Source: Agrobacterium tumefaciens (lineage in GTDB: Bacteria; Pseudomonadota; Alphaproteobacteria; Rhizobiales; Rhizobiaceae). From it: a stretch of DNA of 64,000 nucleotides. Both the position numbers and the translations under genes were made by a program. Of the stretch, positions 59,826-64,000 are shown in pieces (position 1 is the first letter of the stretch; every line of letters starts with the position of its first letter). The stretch is taken from the NCBI GenBank assembly GCA_017744915.1, contig JAGIAH010000009.1, positions 62,001-126,000 of the forward strand, read 5' to 3'. The notes beneath the pieces were generated by a model. The model saw only the letters and a program-made list of their open reading frames with translations. It ran no database searches and was not told where the DNA came from.

Positions 59826-60875
59826 ATGGCAAGCTTGAAATCATGCTTTTCCGCTGCCGTTTTTTCAGGGCTGACGATCCTTTCCTTCGCGCCCGCCGCT
59901 CTGGCAGAGGGCGAGGTTAACGTCTATTCCTATCGCCAACCTGAACTGATCCAGCCGCTGCTCGATGCCTTCACCAAGGAAACCGGGATAGAGACGAACG
60001 TCCTGTTTCTCGACAAGGGTCTGGTGGAACGTATTCAGGCAGAGGGCGTCAATTCACCTGCGGATGTGCTGCTGACGGTCGATATCGCCCGTCTCGTCGA
60101 GGCGAAAGAGGGCAAGGTCACGCAGCCGGTTCTGGGTGATCCCGTCATCGAAAAGGATATTCCCGCCAACCTGCGTGATCCCGAGGGTGAGTGGTTTGGT
60201 CTCACGACTCGCGGCCGGGTTGTCTATGCTTCGAAGGAGCGGGTGACCCAGAAGGACATCACCTATGAAGAGCTTGCCGACCCGAAATGGAAGGGCAAGA
60301 TATGCATTCGTGATGGCCAGCATTCCTATAATATTGCGCTGATCGCCTCGATGATCGCCCATCACGGCGTCGATTATACCCGCACATGGCTGACGGGCCT
60401 GAAGAATAATCTCGCCCGCAAGCCTGATGGAACCGACCGCAGCCAGGCGAAATCGATCTTTTCCGGCGAATGCGATATCGCGCTCGGCAATACCTATTAT
60501 GTCGGCCTGATGCTGACCAATGATCGCGAGCCGGAAGAAAAGGAATGGGCGGGTTCGGTGCGGGTGATCTTCCCCAATGCCGGTGATCGTGGCACCCATG
60601 TGAATATTTCCGGCATGGCGCTGACGAAATATGCGCCCAACAAGGACAATGCGCTGAAGCTGATGGAATTCCTCGCCTCGCGTGAAGCACAGGAAATCTA
60701 CGCCAAGCAGGTTTTCGAATATCCGGTGCTGCCGGGTGCGGAGCCTTCCGACGTGGTGAAGGGTTTCGGCCCCATCCATCCGGACAAACTGCCGCTGACG
60801 GATATTGCCGCCCATCGCAAACAGGCTTCGGAGCTGGTGGACGAAGTGGGTTTCAACGACGGCCCGACCAACTGA
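59826..60875 (+). CDS. Ferric-iron ABC importer binding protein (FbpA/FutA type)
   Basis: 349 residues from the ATG at 59826 with GGAGG eight bases upstream. Signal peptide ends APAALAEGEV. Mature features of the iron-binding family: NVYSYRQPELIQPLLDAF, TVDIARLVEAKEGKV, and the adjacent tyrosines in LGNTYYVGLM that bind Fe3+. No permease or ATPase gene follows, so partners must be encoded elsewhere. Divergent from rirA, which probably represses it through the 59782 motif. Confidence 0.9.
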   Translation: MASLKSCFSAAVFSGLTILSFAPAALAEGEVNVYSYRQPELIQPLLDAFTKETGIETNVLFLDKGLVERIQAEGVNSPADVLLTVDIARLVEAKEGKVTQPVLGDPVIEKDIPANLRDPEGEWFGLTTRGRVVYASKERVTQKDITYEELADPKWKGKICIRDGQHSYNIALIASMIAHHGVDYTRTWLTGLKNNLARKPDGTDRSQAKSIFSGECDIALGNTYYVGLMLTNDREPEEKEWAGSVRVIFPNAGDRGTHVNISGMALTKYAPNKDNALKLMEFLASREAQEIYAKQVFEYPVLPGAEPSDVVKGFGPIHPDKLPLTDIAAHRKQASELVDEVGFNDGPTN

Positions 60876-60899
60876 CGCCGTTTTCGCAATACCGGCGGG

Positions 60900-61970
60900 T
60901 CAGTCGCCCGCCGGTTTGTTGTCCAATGACGCGTTATAGTCAAGGATAGCCTTGCGCCTTTCCGGCGTTCCGGGATGGGTAGAGATGATGCTGGTACCGC
61001 CCTTGTCGTCCAGCTTTTCCTCCAGCAGCGCAAAGAAGCGTTCGATGGCGGTGGGGTCGAGACCGGCCTTGCGCATCAGCTCGACTGAGCGCTGATCCGC
61101 CTGCCGCTCGGCATCGCGTGAATGCGAGAGTGCCAGAAGACCGCCGCCCTGGGTGAGAATATCTTCCATGGCCGAACCGACGTCGCCGGCAATTAGCATG
61201 ACGAGACCGGCGACACCGGCGGCACGATAAAGCTGCCGCAGGCTGTGTTCATATTCCACATGGCCGATTTCATGCGCGAGAACTCCGGTGATCATCTGCC
61301 TGTCGTCGCCTGCGAGTTCCACCAGCTCGTCCGTCAAGACCAGCGTGCCATCCGGCAGCGCAAAGGCGTTGGGGCCGATATAACCGCCCTTGCGGAAATT
61401 CAGCTTGTAGTCCTCGGGTGAACCTTCCGCATGGGCGGCGATCCGGGCAAATGCCGCACGGATGGCATCCTGTTCTTCCTGCGGCAGTTCGCTTGGAGAA
61501 AACACCGCCTGGTCCAGGGCTTGCATGGTGCTGGCCGACATGACCTGGGGAACGATGGGCGGTGTTACGGCGACCGCCAGTTCCACCAGCGCCGGAAGCG
61601 CTAGCTTGTAGGTGCCGTACGCCAGCAGAACTGCCGCGGCGGTGATGCTGATCAGTCGTGGGCGGAACTGTTCCAGCCAGTGCACGAAACCGGAACGCTT
61701 GGTAATGTGTTGGCCAAGCAGCCGGTCCACGCCGTCATTGTCACGGGTTTCGAACAGAGACCCGTCGGGAAAATGCAACTCTCGGGGGATGGCACCCACC
61801 CGGTGGCTGATCTCTACCGCTTTTATCTCGGCCTGGGTTCTGACGTGATTGTCCTCTGCGTCGACCACGAGAAGGACCGTACCGCCAAGCTTCAGCCTGG
61901 CGGCGCTGGAAAGGTTGGAGCGAGCGGCATGCCACTCGCCCGAAACGGTTTCTCCGGTATCAGAAACCAA
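60900..61970 (-). CDS. M48-family metalloprotease, membrane-bound
   Basis: 356 residues from a TTG at 61970 with GGAAGG seven bases upstream, inside the end of the DUF898 gene. After a cytoplasmic N-terminal domain of about 90 residues and one membrane helix (ITAAAVLLAYGTYKLAL region), the M48 peptidase domain has the zinc motif VLAHEIGHVEYEHSL and the third-ligand region SRDAERQADQRSVELM. It may act in envelope protein quality control, like BepA or HtpX. Its coding start overlaps the DUF898 stop by 11 bases, so the two are coupled. Confidence 0.85.
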   Translation of the reverse strand: MVSDTGETVSGEWHAARSNLSSAARLKLGGTVLLVVDAEDNHVRTQAEIKAVEISHRVGAIPRELHFPDGSLFETRDNDGVDRLLGQHITKRSGFVHWLEQFRPRLISITAAAVLLAYGTYKLALPALVELAVAVTPPIVPQVMSASTMQALDQAVFSPSELPQEEQDAIRAAFARIAAHAEGSPEDYKLNFRKGGYIGPNAFALPDGTLVLTDELVELAGDDRQMITGVLAHEIGHVEYEHSLRQLYRAAGVAGLVMLIAGDVGSAMEDILTQGGGLLALSHSRDAERQADQRSVELMRKAGLDPTAIERFFALLEEKLDDKGGTSIISTHPGTPERRKAILDYNASLDNKPAGD

Positions 61971-63030
61971 ATTCGAAACCTTCCATATCCATATATTCGG
62001 CGCTGACGGCGGCCCCCGTTGCTTCCATCGAGGAGAGAACCTCGCCCACATCGCCATTAAAGCGGATTCCCGTGCGTTCCACGGTGTAACGCGCCTCGCG
62101 CACCGCCGCCCATGGGCGCATCAGGCCCAGTGTGAAAACGGTGACGAAGAGGTTGGAGATCACGATCCAGAGGTAGCGGCCGCGATGCAGGTCGCTGCGC
62201 AGATCGTGTTTTCCATCAAGCAGCATGGAGGAAATGACGACATTGCGAACACCCGTGCGGTAGACCACGCCTGCGAGGCCATAGACCAGAAACGCACCGA
62301 AAAGGCCGACATAGAGGGAAGCCAGAGCCGCGGCCAGGGCTGCCGTTTCGTCCTCGAGGATTGCGCTGTTGGCTGCGAAGGCGGCAATGCCGAAAAAGCC
62401 GACGATGACGCTGCCGATCACCACCATGATCGCGGGAATGATCCAGATCCGGTAAAGCGCACTGATCGTGGGGTCGGCGCTGAACGGACGATCACCATAA
62501 CGCAGGTTGCTGAAAATATAACGGTTCGCCCAGCGGCTGGATAACGGCGCCAGAATGCCGAAGGAGAAAACCGCAACGAGGCTGCCGAGCAGGATGGAGA
62601 CGAAAGCGCCCCATGCGGTGCCGACGAAATCAAACCGGACATTGCGGTAGCTCGTCACCCGTGCATTAAAACGGATGCTGCGCGTGATCAGCCATGGGAA
62701 AAAGATCATCAGCAGGATGGCTGGCACGAAGACCAGAAACGGATGAATCAAGCCGATAAGCTGTGAGACGATGATGAAGGCAAAGGCAATCAGCCGGCCC
62801 TTGAAGATTTGCCCGCCGGTGGCGTGGTAACCGAAAGCGCGGCCGGCCACCACGGTATTACCGTTGAAATAGCGCTTGCGGCGCACCTTGGCCCAAGCGG
62901 AATAGATACCGATTGTGATAATCGTCAGGAGAATGTTGACGATCCAGATTCCAAAATATTCCTTGGCATTTCCACTGAACGACCCGCGTTCAACTGCGCG
63001 CTGACCCGCGCTCACAGAGATATCACTCAT
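61960..63030 (-). CDS. DUF898 (YjgN-like) membrane protein
   Basis: 356 residues with about seven helices. The repeated family element is seen at both ends: EYFGIWIVNILLTIITIGIYSAWAKVRRKRYF in pattern (residues 24-55) and LWIVISNLFVTVFTLGLMRPWAAVREARY (about 290-318), each a helix followed by a basic W-A-x-V/R-R motif. YjgN proteins pair with M48 proteases as here. No reaction is known. Promoter presumably in the AT-rich 63031-63200. Confidence 0.85.
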   Translation of the reverse strand: MSDISVSAGQRAVERGSFSGNAKEYFGIWIVNILLTIITIGIYSAWAKVRRKRYFNGNTVVAGRAFGYHATGGQIFKGRLIAFAFIIVSQLIGLIHPFLVFVPAILLMIFFPWLITRSIRFNARVTSYRNVRFDFVGTAWGAFVSILLGSLVAVFSFGILAPLSSRWANRYIFSNLRYGDRPFSADPTISALYRIWIIPAIMVVIGSVIVGFFGIAAFAANSAILEDETAALAAALASLYVGLFGAFLVYGLAGVVYRTGVRNVVISSMLLDGKHDLRSDLHRGRYLWIVISNLFVTVFTLGLMRPWAAVREARYTVERTGIRFNGDVGEVLSSMEATGAAVSAEYMDMEGFEFGF

Positions 63031-63202
63031 TATAGTCCCTCATGATATGCCCCTCTCCGGGCAGATTGAGTTTGCAAGCTTCCCCGTTATCGGCGGTTTG
63101 GCAGCGTCCCCACGCTGCAACGCTTTCTTACGATATAACAGCTTTAAGTGGAAATATTTTGAAACAGAAAACATGATTTTTGTAGTTAAGTTTTTTAATC
63201 AA

Positions 63203-63233
63203 AAAAGCCCCGCTGTTTTGCAGCGGGGCTTTT
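63203..63233. terminator. Strong bidirectional terminator after mmsA
   Basis: AAAAGCCCCGCTG and CAGCGGGGCTTTT, a 13-base perfect inverted repeat (arms 63203-63215 and 63221-63233) with a five-base loop, with A/T runs on both sides. It lies 25 bases after the mmsA stop (minus strand). The bases 63031-63202, upstream of DUF898, show no gene and are AT-rich. Confidence 0.9.
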
Positions 63234-63258
63234 GATCCTGTCTTATCGGCTGTTCGGC

Positions 63259-64000
63259 TTATTTCATCGTCGGCATGACGAATTCAGCTCCGGACTTGAT
63301 GCCCGACGGCCAGCGCGAGGTGATCGTCTTGGTCTTCGTCCAGAACTTGATCGAATCCGTGCCGTGCTGGTTGAGATCGCCGAAGCTCGAAGCCTTCCAT
63401 CCGCCGAAGGAGTGATAGGCGAGCGGAACCGGGATCGGAACGTTGACGCCGATCATGCCGATATTGACGCGGCTTGCGAAGTCGCGGGCGGCATCGCCGT
63501 CACGGGTGTAGATCGCAACGCCGTTGCCGTATTCGTGCTTCATAGGCAGTTCCAGCGCGTCTTCGTAGTTCTTGGCGCGGACGACGGACAGAACCGGTCC
63601 GAAGATTTCCGTCTTGTAGATGTCCATGTCAGGGGTGACGTGGTCGAACAGGCAACCGCCGACAAAATAACCGTCTTCATAACCCTGCAATTTGAAGTCG
63701 CGGCCATCGACCAAGAGCTTCGCACCCTGCGCGACACCGCTGTCGATCAGGCCCTTGACGCGCGTCTGCGCTTCCTTGGTGACGAGCGGACCCATATCGG
63801 CCTTGTCGTCGGTATAGGGGCCGATTCTCAGGCTTTCGATCTGCGGGATGAGCTTTTCGACGAGACGGTTTGCCGTCTCCTCACCAACCGGAACCGCAAC
63901 GGAAACGGCCATGCAGCGCTCGCCGGCCGAACCGTAACCTGCACCCATCAACGCATTCACTGCCTGGTCGAGATCGGCATCCGGCATGATGATCATGTGG
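63259..64000 (-). CDS. mmsA: Methylmalonate-semialdehyde dehydrogenase, C-terminal part
   Basis: At least 247 codons; the frame is open at the right edge. Aldehyde-dehydrogenase features are the catalytic Cys in GSAGERCMAVSVAVPVG, ETANRLVEKLIPQ, the conserved Glu in YKTEIFGPVLSVVRAKNYEDAL in pattern, and NIGMIGVNVPIPVPLAYHSFGGWKASSFGD, a signature of the CoA-acylating MmsA type. It oxidises malonate or methylmalonate semialdehyde to acetyl- or propionyl-CoA in valine and inositol breakdown. Terminator at 63203. Confidence 0.93.
   Translation of the reverse strand, partial: HMIIMPDADLDQAVNALMGAGYGSAGERCMAVSVAVPVGEETANRLVEKLIPQIESLRIGPYTDDKADMGPLVTKEAQTRVKGLIDSGVAQGAKLLVDGRDFKLQGYEDGYFVGGCLFDHVTPDMDIYKTEIFGPVLSVVRAKNYEDALELPMKHEYGNGVAIYTRDGDAARDFASRVNIGMIGVNVPIPVPLAYHSFGGWKASSFGDLNQHGTDSIKFWTKTKTITSRWPSGIKSGAEFVMPTMK

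Noticed and set aside
1..64000. CRISPR arrays, tRNA or rRNA genes, prophage or transposase genes
   Set aside because: None seen by eye; no repeated spacer arrays, cloverleaf-flanking CCA ends or transposase motifs were recognised. A dedicated scan (for example tRNAscan or ISfinder) was not possible.

Overview
The window looks like chromosomal DNA of an Agrobacterium (Rhizobiaceae, Alphaproteobacteria). The evidence is high and even GC, the rhizobial iron regulators Irr and RirA, a fabA-fabB-fabI cluster next to irr, a complete C-P lyase (phn) locus in rhizobial order, a YejABEF transporter, and Rhizobium-type intergenic mosaic palindromes. Placement on the circular chromosome of the A. tumefaciens/radiobacter complex is inferred from remembered gene order, not computed. 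No rRNA, tRNA, CRISPR array, prophage or intact insertion sequence was seen; nearly all of it is housekeeping and transport DNA.

Layout. 1-2.0 kb: start of cyoA (cytochrome bo oxidase) divergent from an MFS carrier. 2.1-9.7 kb: an unusual two-gene operon, an oversized glutamate-synthase-like protein (1834 aa) translationally coupled to a CysJ-like diflavin reductase, preceded by a long leader with a Thr/Ile-rich short ORF. 9.7-10.9 kb: a TadE-like pair. 11-14.5 kb: fabA-fabB-fabI, with irr divergent. 14.5-16.5 kb: two membrane proteins and a small secreted protein. 16.6-20.1 kb: an NMT1/TauA-type ABC importer followed by a HutC-type repressor gene, with a perfect palindrome over the importer's promoter. 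20.1-22.8 kb: exbB-exbD-tonB behind a 28-bp operator-like palindrome. 22.9-26.0 kb: a malate/lactate dehydrogenase-family enzyme and two regulators.

26.0-39.5 kb is a full phosphonate system: phnF, divergent from phnGHIJKL plus a hexapeptide transferase; then phnCDEE; then a DUF1045 protein, phnM and phnN. Pho-box-like 11-bp repeats precede phnG and phnC, and a PhnF-type palindrome lies downstream of the phnG Pho box. The importer brings in phosphonates, PhnGHI/M/J break the C-P bond, and PhnN makes PRPP. A 31-codon membrane-peptide ORF with a good ribosome site lies antisense in the phnI-phnJ gap.

39.5-43.0 kb: dapB, glk, mgsA and a MepA-type murein endopeptidase. 43.2-49.1 kb: yejABEF. 49.2-53.4 kb: a DadA-like oxidoreductase and a glutamine-synthetase-like/PuuB-like pair, probably for polyamine or amino-acid use. 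53.4-57.8 kb: gntK and a YehZYXW-type osmoprotectant importer. 58.0-64.0 kb: an AbrB-family membrane protein, rirA, a ferric-iron binding protein, an M48 protease, a DUF898 protein, and the 3' part of mmsA.

Iron control is a recurrent theme. irr, rirA, exbBD-tonB and the ferric-binding protein lie within about 46 kb, and the rirA upstream region holds both an Irr-type (ICE-like) and, nearer the ferric-binding protein, a RirA-type (IRO-like) motif.
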